From positions 62,001 through 126,000 of the forward strand of contig NZ_BBQM01000024.1 in NCBI RefSeq assembly GCF_000876015.1: DNA of 64,000 bases, written 5' to 3'. The DNA is from Cupriavidus basilensis. GTDB lineage: Bacteria; Pseudomonadota; Gammaproteobacteria; Burkholderiales; Burkholderiaceae. Below, in pieces: positions 8,825 to 17,016 of the stretch (positions are counted from its first letter, which is position 1; every line of letters begins with the position of its first letter). A program made the position numbers and the translations under genes. The notes beneath the pieces are model-generated. The model was not told the DNA's origin. It worked only from the letters and a program-made list of their open reading frames with translations, and made no database searches.

Positions 8825-9847
8825 CTACTCGTCCTTCACCTTGCTCAGGTAGGACGGCAGCGGCGGCTGCTTCATCCTGCTGACGATGTCGAAGCGCAGC
8901 ATCCAGCGTTTCCTGGCCTCGTTGATGTGCTCGTACAGCAGGCTCGCGGTGCGCTGCGGGTCGTCCGAGAGCAGGGCGTCGATGATCTGCAGGTGTTCGG
9001 TGAAGGCATCGTTGATCAGTTGCCCGGGAATCTGCAGGTACGGGTCGGCCAGGTACCGGGTCGGCACGAACAGCACGTGCGTGCGCGCGAGCGCGACCGT
9101 CATTTCCTTGTTCGGGCAATACGACAGCAGGCGGATGTGCAGGTCCGTCTCCGCCTCGTCCATGTCCTTGGCCTCGCGCTGCCCGCTGGCGATCTGGGCG
9201 GCCAGCTTGTCCCGCACGCCTTCGAGCCAGGCGCGCGGCACGCGCGCGGCCGCCTGCACCAGCGCCACGGGCTCGACCAGGCAGCGCATCTCGAACAGGT
9301 GGCCGATGCGCTCCTGCGTCACGCGCTCCGCGATCCAGTGTCCGCCCTTGTCCTTCGACAGCATGCCGACGCTGTGCATGCGCGCCATCACGTCGCGCGC
9401 GACCGTGCGGCTGACGTCGAAGTGTTCCGCGAGGCGTTCCTCGGTGATGCGCACGGTGCCGAACAGCACGCGCGTGCACAGCTCCCGCTCGACGGCGGCA
9501 TACATGCGCTGCCACTGCGGCTCGCCGGTCAGGTCGACCTGCTCGAGCGTGGCGACGCGGCCCGCGCATTCGCCCCGGGCCTTGCCCGCGACCCGGTAGC
9601 CGCGCCCTTCGTTCTCGACGAGCAAACGGTCCGAGCACAGCATGGCGAGCGCGATGCGCGCGGGCGAGCGGCCGATGCTGAACGACCTCGCCACCTGCGC
9701 CTCGAGCAGCTTTTCTCCCGGAGCGATGCGCCCGCTTTCGATCATCTCGCGCAGCAACTGATAGGTGCGATGCTGGATCGATCCGCCAACCTCCGCATCG
9801 TTGGATGCGGCGGGCGGGAAACTGGCGCTGGTGGACAACTGGCTCAT
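8825..9847 (-). CDS. GntR-family regulator with two winged-helix domains plus FCD-like domain
   Basis: The protein has 340 residues, about 100 longer than a usual FadR/FCD regulator. A first GntR winged helix spans about residues 25-88 (HRTYQLLREMIESGRIAPGEKL to GYRVAG). A second, also GntR-like, spans about 107-170 (VERELCTRVLFGTVRITEERLAEHFDVSR, GHWIAE). A helical FCD-like effector domain follows (HLFEMRCLVEPVALVQ, later HLQIIDALLSDDPQRTASLLYEHI). It is the last gene of the minus-strand catabolic cluster, 99 bp after the MetX-like gene, and is the likely regulator of that cluster through the similar palindromes at 15596 and 16774. The DNA target and effector are inferred. Confidence 0.88.
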   Translation of the reverse strand: MSQLSTSASFPPAASNDAEVGGSIQHRTYQLLREMIESGRIAPGEKLLEAQVARSFSIGRSPARIALAMLCSDRLLVENEGRGYRVAGKARGECAGRVATLEQVDLTGEPQWQRMYAAVERELCTRVLFGTVRITEERLAEHFDVSRTVARDVMARMHSVGMLSKDKGGHWIAERVTQERIGHLFEMRCLVEPVALVQAAARVPRAWLEGVRDKLAAQIASGQREAKDMDEAETDLHIRLLSYCPNKEMTVALARTHVLFVPTRYLADPYLQIPGQLINDAFTEHLQIIDALLSDDPQRTASLLYEHINEARKRWMLRFDIVSRMKQPPLPSYLSKVKDE

Positions 9848-9946
9848 GGGCAGGAAGAGTGGACGCGATGGCTGAACGATACTACCGCACTTGCGCCGCG
9901 TACAGCCGCCGCCGCTACCGCCGCCGCCGCTGCCACCGCCATGCGC

Positions 9947-10963
9947 TCAGGCCAGGAACATGCCGATTTCCCGGTCGATCCGGCCCGCCGTCTCCGGGTC
10001 CGCTTCGGATGCCGCCAGATGCCCGTCCTGGCTGGGCAGCTGGACGAGTTGGCAGTCCGCGATGTGCTGCGCTGCCCAGATGCCTGCCTCGACCGGGTTG
10101 TAGAGGTCGAGCCGCGGCACCGCGATCAGGGTCCGCGCCCGGATCGCGGCGAGCGCCCGCGCCGTGTCGCCGCCGAAGCCCGGCGTGGTGCCGACGTCGT
10201 GCGCGTCGTAGGCCCACGACTGGTAGATCCAGTCGAGGGGATCGGCCTGCTGCCGGCGCCACCATGCCGTGCGCCGCGCCAGCCAGTCGTGCATGCCGTT
10301 CAGCGTGGCATCGGCGGCAAAGCGCGTGGGGCTGCGCATGGCCAGGATGTGCGTGACCGCGACCCACGCGGTCCAGTCGACCTCCGCCGATGATCCGGCG
10401 CCGCCCGCGCGCAGCGCGAGCCGGGCCGTCTCGTTGAGCGCCTGGGACCAGGGCGCGGTCTTCGCCATCGGCACCAGCGCGACGATGCGCGACATCGCAT
10501 CCGGATACGACACGCCCCATTGCAGCGCCTGCATGCCGCCCATCGACGCGCCCGCCACCGCGTGCAGCGACGCGACGCCGAGCTGCTCGAGCAGCCGCTT
10601 CTGGCTGCGCACCATGTCGCGGATCGTGAAGCGCGGAAAGCGCTCGCCCGGCTGCGTGGCCGAGTTCGACGGCGACGAGGACAGGCCGTTGCCGAGCGCG
10701 TCGACGACGATGGTCGTATAGCGCGCGGGATCGAGCGCGCGGCCCGCGCCGATCAGGAAATCCAGCCGGTGGTGCGTGCTGCCGATGGCGCACAGGCCGA
10801 GCACGACCGGTTTCGACTTGTCGTCCAGGTCGCCGTGCACGACGTAGGACAGGCGCAGGTCGTCGATGGCCTCGCCCGATTCGAGCGGGAAGCGGCCGAG
10901 CGCCGCGCCGCGGTGCGGCGCGTCGATCCATCCGTCCTGCAGGGGAGGATGGCGCGGGATCAT
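9947..10963 (-). CDS. MetX-like alpha/beta hydrolase (homoserine O-acetyltransferase family)
   Basis: The protein has 338 residues with an alpha/beta-hydrolase core: nucleophile elbow GASMGGMQALQW, Asp-containing strand (LIAVPRLDLYNPVE) and C-terminal His in LPSQDGHLAASE. The GxSMGGMQA elbow is typical of homoserine/serine O-acetyltransferase-like proteins. The ATG at 10963 overlaps the stop of the dehydrogenase gene (ATGA at 10960-10963). A methionine role is unlikely: there is no met gene nearby and it is coupled to a dehydrogenase, a dioxygenase and a hydroxyacid oxidase. It probably hydrolyses or transfers an acyl group in the same catabolic route. Confidence 0.85.
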   Translation of the reverse strand: MIPRHPPLQDGWIDAPHRGAALGRFPLESGEAIDDLRLSYVVHGDLDDKSKPVVLGLCAIGSTHHRLDFLIGAGRALDPARYTTIVVDALGNGLSSSPSNSATQPGERFPRFTIRDMVRSQKRLLEQLGVASLHAVAGASMGGMQALQWGVSYPDAMSRIVALVPMAKTAPWSQALNETARLALRAGGAGSSAEVDWTAWVAVTHILAMRSPTRFAADATLNGMHDWLARRTAWWRRQQADPLDWIYQSWAYDAHDVGTTPGFGGDTARALAAIRARTLIAVPRLDLYNPVEAGIWAAQHIADCQLVQLPSQDGHLAASEADPETAGRIDREIGMFLA

Positions 10964-12057
10964 AGCTCGATCACGGCGCGGATGTCGCTGCCCGCCGCGA
11001 GCCGGTCGAGCCCCTCGTTCACCTCGCCGAGCGTGATCGTCGAGGTCACGTATTCGTCGAGCTTCAGCGTGCCGTCGAGATACGCCTGCGCCAGCGCCGG
11101 AAAATCGCGCGCCGGCTGCGCCGCGCCGTAGCTCGAGCGCACGATGCGCTTCTCGCCCATCAGCGCGCCCCAGCGGAACGCCATCTCGGCGTCGGCCGGC
11201 AGCTTGCCGAGCCACACCACCTGCCCGCCGGGGCGCACGAGGTCGACGCTGGCGCGGAACCCGGCCGGGTTGCCCGCCGCCTCGAACACATGGTCCGCGC
11301 CGCGGCCTTCGGTCAGCTCCAGGTGCAGCGCGCCGAGCGTGTCGTCGGCAACCAGCGCGTGCGTGGCCCCGAGCTTGCGCGCGACCTCGAGCCGCTGCGG
11401 CTGCCGGTCGATGGCGATGATGCGCGCCGCGCCGGCCATGCGCGCGCCCTGCACGGCCGACAGCCCGACCGCGCCGCAGCCGATCACCGTCACCGTCGCG
11501 CCCGGCTCCACCTGCGCGACGTGCGCCACCGCGCCGTAGCCGGTCATCACGCCGCAGCCGATCAGGCAGGCGCGCGCGAACGGGATGTCGCGCGAGACCG
11601 GAATCGCGCAGTCTTCGCTGACCACGCACAGCTCGGCGAAGCTGCCCGAATACATCAGTTGATGCACGGGCTGGCCGTCCCACGCCAGGCGCGGACGCCC
11701 GTCGAAATGGAACGACTGCGCCGCGTGGTCGCGGTAGGGCTGGCACAGGACATGCTGCTGGCGCCGGCAGTAGAAGCAGGTGTTGCAGTGCGGGTTCCAC
11801 GACGTCACCACGTGGTCGCCGACCGCGACGCTGCGCACGCTGCGCCCAATCCATTCGACCACGCCCGCCGCCTCGTGCCCGGGCACGAACGGCAGCGGCG
11901 TGCGCAGGTCGCCGCGCACCGCTTCCAGGTCGGTGTGGCACAAGCTCGTCGCGCGCACGCGCACGACGACGTCGGTGTCTTCCAGCGCCGCCAGATCGAG
12001 CGATGCGACCCGAAGCGGGCTGCCCGCTTCGACCATGACTGCTGCATTGAATCCCAA
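10960..12057 (-). CDS. Zinc-dependent alcohol dehydrogenase (MDR superfamily)
   Basis: The protein has 365 residues. Catalytic zinc ligands lie in SLCHTDLE, GHEAAGVVEW and GCGVMTGYGA; structural zinc ligands lie in the block CNTCFYCRRQQHVLC. The NAD(P) fold is shown by VIGCGAVGLSAVQGA followed by IAIDRQ, whose acidic residue favours NAD. The start is read as TTG at 12057, because GGAGG sits eight bases upstream and the resulting LGFNAAVMVEAG fits the family's N-terminus; the first internal ATG at 12036 is the alternative. It lies 37 bp after the dioxygenase and overlaps the MetX-like gene. It would oxidise an alcohol or hemiacetal formed upstream in the pathway; the substrate is unknown. Confidence 0.88.
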   Translation of the reverse strand: MGFNAAVMVEAGSPLRVASLDLAALEDTDVVVRVRATSLCHTDLEAVRGDLRTPLPFVPGHEAAGVVEWIGRSVRSVAVGDHVVTSWNPHCNTCFYCRRQQHVLCQPYRDHAAQSFHFDGRPRLAWDGQPVHQLMYSGSFAELCVVSEDCAIPVSRDIPFARACLIGCGVMTGYGAVAHVAQVEPGATVTVIGCGAVGLSAVQGARMAGAARIIAIDRQPQRLEVARKLGATHALVADDTLGALHLELTEGRGADHVFEAAGNPAGFRASVDLVRPGGQVVWLGKLPADAEMAFRWGALMGEKRIVRSSYGAAQPARDFPALAQAYLDGTLKLDEYVTSTITLGEVNEGLDRLAAGSDIRAVIEL

Positions 12058-12094
12058 ACCGTCTCCCTCCGTTGATCGTTGCGTCCGGTTGCGC

Positions 12095-12919
12095 TCAGCG
12101 CTGCTGGGCCGCGCCCTTGTACAGGATCTTCCAGTTGCGCTCGCCGATCTGCTGATGGAGCGCGACGAACGCCGGGTCCAGTTCCGCGGTCGGCCTCGGC
12201 TCGTGCTCGAACGTGTTGAAGGTGTCGGTGCCGCGCACCAGGGTGGCGCTGTCCTCGCCTTCGAGCTGGCGCACGTAGGTCGGGATGTAGCGGATCGCGT
12301 AGCCGATGCGCCGGTTGGCCGAGTCGTTGGGCGGCGAGCCGTGCACGATGCGCACGTGGTGCAGCGACATTTCGCCCGGTTCGAGCTCGATCGACACCGC
12401 CTGCGACGCATCCACCTCGACGGCGATTTCCTGGCCGCGCGTGAGCAGGTTGTTGGCCGAGAACGTGTCGCGGTGCGGTATCTGGTCCAGCAGGTGCGTG
12501 CCGGGGATGACCTGCATCGCGCCGTTGGCGCGGTTGCTCTCCGACAGCGCGACCCAGGCGGTCACCACGTCGGGCTTGGACAGGCCCCAGTAGGTGGAGT
12601 CCTGGTGCCACGACACGAAGGCCGGGTCGTGCGCGTTCTTGATGAAGAAGCTGCTGGCCCAGGCAAGCAGGTTCTCGCCGTAGAGGTCCTCGATCGCGTT
12701 GACCACGGCATCGCTGCCGACCAGTTCGTTGAGCCACGGGAACAGCAGGTGGCTCTTGAGGTTGAGCGCCTTCTTCACGAGCGGGCTGTCCGAATGCTCG
12801 AAATCTTCGAGCCGCTTGCGCAGCTCCAGCGCCTTCTCGACCGGCATCACGCGAATCGGCGCGACGTAGCCGAACTTCTGGAAGTGCTCGACCTGTTGCG
12901 GAGTCAGTGACTTCAACAT
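12095..12919 (-). CDS. Phytanoyl-CoA dioxygenase (PhyH) family Fe(II)/2-oxoglutarate oxygenase
   Basis: The protein has 274 residues. The iron facial triad is visible as H-x-D in SWHQDSTYWGLS and the distal His in VRIVHGSPPNDSANRRIGYAIRY; the Arg after the distal His would bind 2-oxoglutarate. GAMQVIPGTHLLDQIPHRDT is the conserved PhyH middle segment. Family members hydroxylate carbon atoms in fatty acyl-CoA, ectoine, phosphonates and other small molecules. GGAGAAG before the ATG supports the start. It sits between a hydroxyacid oxidase and an alcohol dehydrogenase, which suggests hydroxylation followed by oxidation. The substrate is not identifiable from sequence. Confidence 0.9.
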   Translation of the reverse strand: MLKSLTPQQVEHFQKFGYVAPIRVMPVEKALELRKRLEDFEHSDSPLVKKALNLKSHLLFPWLNELVGSDAVVNAIEDLYGENLLAWASSFFIKNAHDPAFVSWHQDSTYWGLSKPDVVTAWVALSESNRANGAMQVIPGTHLLDQIPHRDTFSANNLLTRGQEIAVEVDASQAVSIELEPGEMSLHHVRIVHGSPPNDSANRRIGYAIRYIPTYVRQLEGEDSATLVRGTDTFNTFEHEPRPTAELDPAFVALHQQIGERNWKILYKGAAQQR

Positions 12920-12997
12920 GCAATCTTCTCCAGTGAATTGTTATGTGGGTTGTGTGACGTGGTGATAAATGGTGAAACAGTGGTGATGAACCGGTTG

Positions 12998-14209
12998 TCA
13001 GCCCGCCAGCGCGCGCGCCGGCGCGCCCGTGACCGTGACGTGCGGCACGCCGCGGGCCGGCATGCGGAACCCGCCGTCGAGCAGGATGCGGCCGTCGGCT
13101 TCGCGCACGTCGGTGATGCCGCACAGCGCCATCGTCATGTCGAGCTCTTCGCGGATGATCTCGAGCGCGCGCGTCACGCCCGCCTCGCCCAGCGCGCCGA
13201 GCGCGTACAGGAACGCGCGGCCGATGTACACGCCGCGCGCGCCGCAGGCGAGCGCCTTGAGCACGTCCTGCCCCGAGCGGATGCCGCCGTCCATGTGCAG
13301 CTCGATCTCGCCGCGCACGGCCTCGGCGATGCGCGGCAGCATCGAGATCGTCGACGGCGCGCCGTCGAGCTGGCGCCCGCCGTGGTTCGACACGATCAGC
13401 GCGTCGGCGCCGCAGTCCAGCGCGATCCTGGCATCCTCGGGATCGAGGATGCCTTTGAGGATGAGCTTGCCGTTCCACTGGCTGCGCACCCACTCGATGT
13501 CCTTCCAGGTGAGCGTCGGGTCGAACTGGTTCTGCGCCCACTCGGCCATCGAGGCGATGCCGGTCACGCCCGGCGCGTGCCCGACGATGTTGCCGAACGT
13601 GCGGCGCGGCGTGCGCAGCATGCCGGCGCACCACGCCGGATAGCGCGCGAGGTGCGCGAGATTGCGCAGCGTGAGCCGGGGCGGCGCCGACAGGCCGTTG
13701 CGCAGGTCCTTGTGCCGGCGCCCCTGGATCTGCAGGTCGAGCGTCAGCACCAGCGCGGAGCAGCCCGCCACCTGCGCGCGCCGGATCAGGTCCGCGATGA
13801 ACACGCGGTCCTTCATCATGTAGAGCTGGAACCAGAACGGCTTGGTGGTGTGCGCGGCCACGTCCTCGATCGAGCACACGCTCACCGTCGACAGCGTGAA
13901 CGGCACGCCGAAGCGCTCGGCCGCGCGCGCGGCGAGGATCTCGCCGTCCGCGTGCTGCATGCCCGCGATGCCGGTCGGCGCCAGCGCGAGGGGCATCGAC
14001 ACGGCGTGCCCGGCCATCGTCGAGGCCAGGTTGCGCCGGCTGAAGTCGACGGCCACGCGCTGCCTGAACTTGAGCCGCGCGAGGTCGTCCTCGTTCGCGC
14101 GGTAGGTCGATTCGGTCCACGAGCCGGCGTCGACGTAGTCGTAGAACATCTTGGGCACGCGGCGTTTGGCGCGCTGGCGCAGTTCCTCGATGGTGGCGAA
14201 ATGGGTCAT
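12998..14209 (-). CDS. FMN-dependent alpha-hydroxyacid oxidase/dehydrogenase (LldD/glycolate oxidase family)
   Basis: The protein has 403 residues. It shows the family start RRVPKMFYDYVDAGSW, FMN-binding PLALAPTGIAGMQHADGE, and the catalytic block IVSNHGGRQLDGAPST with the proton-abstracting His and substrate-binding Arg. LHMDGGIRSGQDVLKALACGA closes the FMN site. Such enzymes oxidise L-lactate, glycolate, mandelate or other 2-hydroxyacids to 2-oxoacids. The ATG at 14209 gives the normal N-terminus; longer open sequence upstream is not family-like. It lies 49 bp after the MFS gene. One option is that it oxidises a 2-hydroxyacid released by the FAH-family hydrolase of the same cluster. Confidence 0.92.
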   Translation of the reverse strand: MTHFATIEELRQRAKRRVPKMFYDYVDAGSWTESTYRANEDDLARLKFRQRVAVDFSRRNLASTMAGHAVSMPLALAPTGIAGMQHADGEILAARAAERFGVPFTLSTVSVCSIEDVAAHTTKPFWFQLYMMKDRVFIADLIRRAQVAGCSALVLTLDLQIQGRRHKDLRNGLSAPPRLTLRNLAHLARYPAWCAGMLRTPRRTFGNIVGHAPGVTGIASMAEWAQNQFDPTLTWKDIEWVRSQWNGKLILKGILDPEDARIALDCGADALIVSNHGGRQLDGAPSTISMLPRIAEAVRGEIELHMDGGIRSGQDVLKALACGARGVYIGRAFLYALGALGEAGVTRALEIIREELDMTMALCGITDVREADGRILLDGGFRMPARGVPHVTVTGAPARALAG

Positions 14210-14258
14210 GTCGGTACGGCTGGCAGGTTGGAATGAAGAGGCGAGGGCCCGGCGGCGC

Positions 14259-15521
14259 TCATGCGATGCCCGGCTCGAACCGCGGCTGGCGCTTGGGCGT
14301 GCGCACGCAGACCGCCACCAGGATCGCGCCGAGCGCGGCAATGAGGCCCGTGAGCAGGAACGCGCTCTTGAAGTTGCCCGACCACTGCACCAGGAAGCCC
14401 GTCAGCGCCGGCGCGACGATGCCCGCGAGGTTGGCGATGAAGTGGATGAAGCCGCCGATGGCGCCAACCCGGTCCTTCTCGACCGTATCGAGCACGATCG
14501 CGAAGTAGGTGTTGTACGAGGCGTACATGAAGAACACCCCGGTCGCCATCAGCGCCACGGCGCTGGTGAGTTCCGTGACGGTGCCCGTGGCCGCGATGCA
14601 GGCCGCGCCGGCGCCGAGACTGGTGATCAGCACGACCTTGCGCGCGAAGATCGCGCGGCCGGTGCGCCGGAACAGGTAGTCGCACACCACGCCGCCGGCG
14701 ATCAGGCCGGTGGCGCCCACCGCCCACGGAATCACGCTGACCACCGCCATCTTCTGGATGCTCAGGTGATGCGCCATCGTCAGGTAGCTGGGGAACCACG
14801 ACAGGAAGAAGTAGAGGATGTAGGCGTAGCCGAAGAACGCGAACGCGGTGGCGAGAATGGCGGGCTGCAGCAGGTACTCGCGCAGCGGCGTGACGGTGCC
14901 CGGGGTGGTCTCGCGCGGCGCTTCCGCGCTGGCCGTGGCGGGCTCGTCGGGCGCGACTTCGGGGTTGTCCTTGGCCATCAGCAGCCAGCTTATCACCCAC
15001 AGCAGGCCGACCGAGGCGATGATCACGAACGACACGCGCCAGCCGACGCTGACCGCGAGGAAGCCGACGATCGGGCCGGCCAGCGCCGCGCCCAGCGACT
15101 GTCCCGAGTTGGCGATGCCGATCGCGCTGGCTTGCTGCGCGCGCGGGAACCAGTTCGAGACGAGCTTGTTGATGTTGGCGCAGAACGGCCCTTCGCCCAT
15201 GCCGAAGACCACGCGCACGGCCAGCAGGCTGGCCAGCCCGACCGTGGTCGCGGTGAGGCCGCAGAACAGCGACCAGACCAGCATCGACACGGTCAGCACG
15301 CGCTTCGGGCCGAAGCGGTCGGCCGCGTATCCGCCGACGAAGCAGAACAGCGCGTAGCCGACGAAAAAGCTGCTGAAGACGATGCCCAGTTGCGCCGGGT
15401 CCAGATGCAGTTCCTGCGCGACCAGCGGCGCCGTGATCGACAGCGCCGCGCGGTCGAGATAGCTGATCGCCCCGCCCACGAACAGCAACCATATGAGCGT
15501 CCAGCGCGAGCGTGTCTCCAT
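14259..15521 (-). CDS. MFS transporter, anion:cation symporter (ACS)/sugar-acid type
   Basis: The protein has 420 residues and about 12 membrane segments. The start is set at 15521 by AAGGAG seven bases upstream; a longer frame to 15617 is rejected. TM1 contains GGAISYLDRAALSITAPLVAQEL and the loop after TM2 has GGYAADRFGPKRVL, both typical of ACS carriers such as those for hexuronate, galactonate and glucarate. GMGEGPFCANINKLVSNWFP is the family's TM4 region. It is first in the minus-strand run of MFS, oxidase, dioxygenase, dehydrogenase and hydrolase, and has its own operator candidate at 15596-15615. It probably imports the organic acid degraded by this cluster. Confidence 0.92.
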   Translation of the reverse strand: METRSRWTLIWLLFVGGAISYLDRAALSITAPLVAQELHLDPAQLGIVFSSFFVGYALFCFVGGYAADRFGPKRVLTVSMLVWSLFCGLTATTVGLASLLAVRVVFGMGEGPFCANINKLVSNWFPRAQQASAIGIANSGQSLGAALAGPIVGFLAVSVGWRVSFVIIASVGLLWVISWLLMAKDNPEVAPDEPATASAEAPRETTPGTVTPLREYLLQPAILATAFAFFGYAYILYFFLSWFPSYLTMAHHLSIQKMAVVSVIPWAVGATGLIAGGVVCDYLFRRTGRAIFARKVVLITSLGAGAACIAATGTVTELTSAVALMATGVFFMYASYNTYFAIVLDTVEKDRVGAIGGFIHFIANLAGIVAPALTGFLVQWSGNFKSAFLLTGLIAALGAILVAVCVRTPKRQPRFEPGIA

Positions 15522-15595
15522 GAGTGTCTCCTTTGTTGACTGCTTTGTTGACTGCTTTATCGGCAGATGCGCTGCCTGCGTCTTGATGTTATTTG

Positions 15596-15615
15596 GTACA
15601 TTGCATCCAATGTGC
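15596..15615. promoter_or_regulatory. Palindromic operator candidate before MFS operon
   Basis: GTACATTGCATCCAATGTGC is an imperfect palindrome with ACATTG-N4-CAATGT at its core. It matches the site at 16774-16793 at 16 of 20 positions. It lies 74 bp upstream of the MFS start. The double-winged-helix GntR protein at the end of the cluster is the likely binder (inference). Confidence 0.6.
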
Positions 15616-15748
15616 ATTCAGAGTAATGACGGGGTCGCGGGATGTCAATGTGGCGATGGCTAGTGATTACCCTTGGTGCGTGTCCGGATGCCTGCCGGGG
15701 GATGCCATGCGCCGTGGTTTGCGCGGTTTGCGCGGACGTGACGGAGCA

Positions 15749-15774
15749 GCGGCCCGCGCAGGTGCGCGGGCCGC
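15749..15774 (-). terminator. GC-rich hairpin downstream of FAH gene
   Basis: GCGGCCCGCGCA (15749-15760) and TGCGCGGGCCGC (15763-15774) are perfect reverse complements. No U-run follows on either strand, so a factor-independent terminator is uncertain; it may only stabilise the 3' end of the FAH transcript. Confidence 0.35.
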
Positions 15775-15830
15775 CGCCGTTGTGCTCCCCCGTCCAGTTG
15801 TAGTCGTTTTGGCGGTTCTTGCCGCGTGTC

Positions 15831-15862
15831 GCCGTATCGCCGTATCGCCGTATTGCCGTGCC
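15831..15862. repeat. Short tandem repeat, 8-bp unit GCCGTATC
   Basis: Two exact copies of GCCGTATC are followed by two diverged copies just downstream of the FAH gene stop. It is non-coding and has no evident function. Confidence 0.5.
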
Positions 15863-15869
15863 GGCGAGG

Positions 15870-16730
15870 TCAGCGCGCCACTGCCGCGCCGAACGCCACC
15901 ACGGTCGAGCGCTGCTCGCCGAGACCGGCGATGCCGACGGTCATGGTCTGTCCCGGCTGGAGATAGACGGGCGGCTTCAGGCCCATGCCGACGCCGGCCG
16001 GCGTGCCGGTCGCGATCACGTCGCCCGGCTGCAGGCTCATGAACTGGCTGATGTACGACACCAGCTCCGCCGCGCCGAAGATCATGTCGCGCGTGCTGCC
16101 GTCCTGGCGCCGCACGCCGTCGACCTCGAGCCACAGCGCCAGCGCCTGCGGGTCGGGCACCTCGTCGGCGGTGACGAGCCACGGGCCCAGCGGGCCGAAG
16201 GTGTCCGCCGCCTTGCCCTTGTCCCACTGTCCGCCGCGCTCGAGCTGGAAGGCGCGCTCGGAGACGTCGTTCACCACGCAGTAGCCGGCCACGTGCGCCA
16301 GCGCGTCTTCCTTCGTCACGTAGCGCGCGGTCTTGCCGATCACGATGCCGAGCTCGACTTCCCAGTCGACCTTCTGCGCGTCGCGCGGGATCTCGACCGG
16401 ATCGAACGGCCCGTTGATCGAGCTGGTCGCCTTCAGGAACAGGATCGGCTCCTTGGGCGCCGCCATGTTGGCTTCCTTCGCGTGGTCCGTGTAGTTCAGG
16501 CCGACGCAGACGAGCTTGCCGACCGCGCCGACGCACGGCCCGAGCCGCTCGCCCGGCGCGACCGCCGGCAGCGTGCGCGGGTCGAGCGCCGCGACGCGCG
16601 CGAGCGAGCCGTCCGCGAGCGCCGCGCCATGCCAGTCGTCGACCATGCCGACGAGGCTGCGCACCTGTCCTTCGTTATCCAGCACGCCCGGCTTCTCGGC
16701 GCCGGGCTGTCCCCACCGTACCAGCTTCAT
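15870..16730 (-). CDS. Fumarylacetoacetate hydrolase (FAH) family protein
   Basis: The protein has 286 residues from the ATG at 16730, set by AGGAG seven bases upstream. A short N-terminal cap precedes the FAH domain: KLVCVGLNYTDHAKEANM, PKEPILFLKATSSINGP, metal ligands in DWEVELGIVIG (E-x-E) and the NDVSERAFQ block. DVIATGTPAGVGMG completes the fold. The family cleaves or isomerises diketo acids; the 285-residue size and the LFLKATSSINGP segment resemble 2,4-diketo-3-deoxy-sugar-acid hydrolases, which yield pyruvate plus a hydroxyacid. It lies 348 bp upstream of the MFS operon on the same strand, with a similar operator. Exact substrate is inferred only. Confidence 0.9.
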   Translation of the reverse strand: MKLVRWGQPGAEKPGVLDNEGQVRSLVGMVDDWHGAALADGSLARVAALDPRTLPAVAPGERLGPCVGAVGKLVCVGLNYTDHAKEANMAAPKEPILFLKATSSINGPFDPVEIPRDAQKVDWEVELGIVIGKTARYVTKEDALAHVAGYCVVNDVSERAFQLERGGQWDKGKAADTFGPLGPWLVTADEVPDPQALALWLEVDGVRRQDGSTRDMIFGAAELVSYISQFMSLQPGDVIATGTPAGVGMGLKPPVYLQPGQTMTVGIAGLGEQRSTVVAFGAAVAR

Positions 16731-16773
16731 GTCCGCTCCTGTCTCTCTCTGTTGGTCTTTCGTGGCTTTAAAT

Positions 16774-16793
16774 GTACATCGTGTGCAATGTGC
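16774..16793. promoter_or_regulatory. Operator candidate before the FAH gene
   Basis: GTACATCGTGTGCAATGTGC shares 16 of 20 bases with the site at 15596-15615, including both outer ends. It lies 43 bp upstream of the FAH start, where it could overlap the promoter. Common control of the FAH and MFS units is the simplest reading. Confidence 0.6.
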
Positions 16794-17016
16794 GTTTCGA
16801 AGGTTATCGGCTGGAAAATCCAGTGTCAAGGAACATTTCGCGCGCGCTTCGCCGGACGGCATGTCGGCCAGCCCGGCCGGCCGGCCCGGCGGGCGATGCC
16901 GCAACGGCTTCTTAAGCATCGTTGATAAAGCTATTCATGGAATGTCATTGGACCGCCCCGACAGCGCTGCCTAGAATCCTGCCAACCGCAAGGCTTTGCG
17001 GCAAAAGACAGAGAAC

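Larger units (their letters stand above)
15522..15869. other. Intergenic region with operator, hairpin and short tandem repeat
   Basis: No gene is seen. From left to right it holds a 12-bp direct repeat (TTTGTTGACTGC twice, about 15532-15555), the operator candidate at 15596-15615, a perfect 12-bp hairpin (15749-15774) and a degenerate 8-bp tandem repeat GCCGTATC (15831-15862). The left part is the promoter region of the MFS operon; the hairpin may end transcription of the FAH gene. Confidence 0.5.

Noticed and set aside
9947..10963. MetX of methionine synthesis
   Set aside because: Translationally coupled to an alcohol dehydrogenase in a catabolic cluster; no methionine gene nearby.
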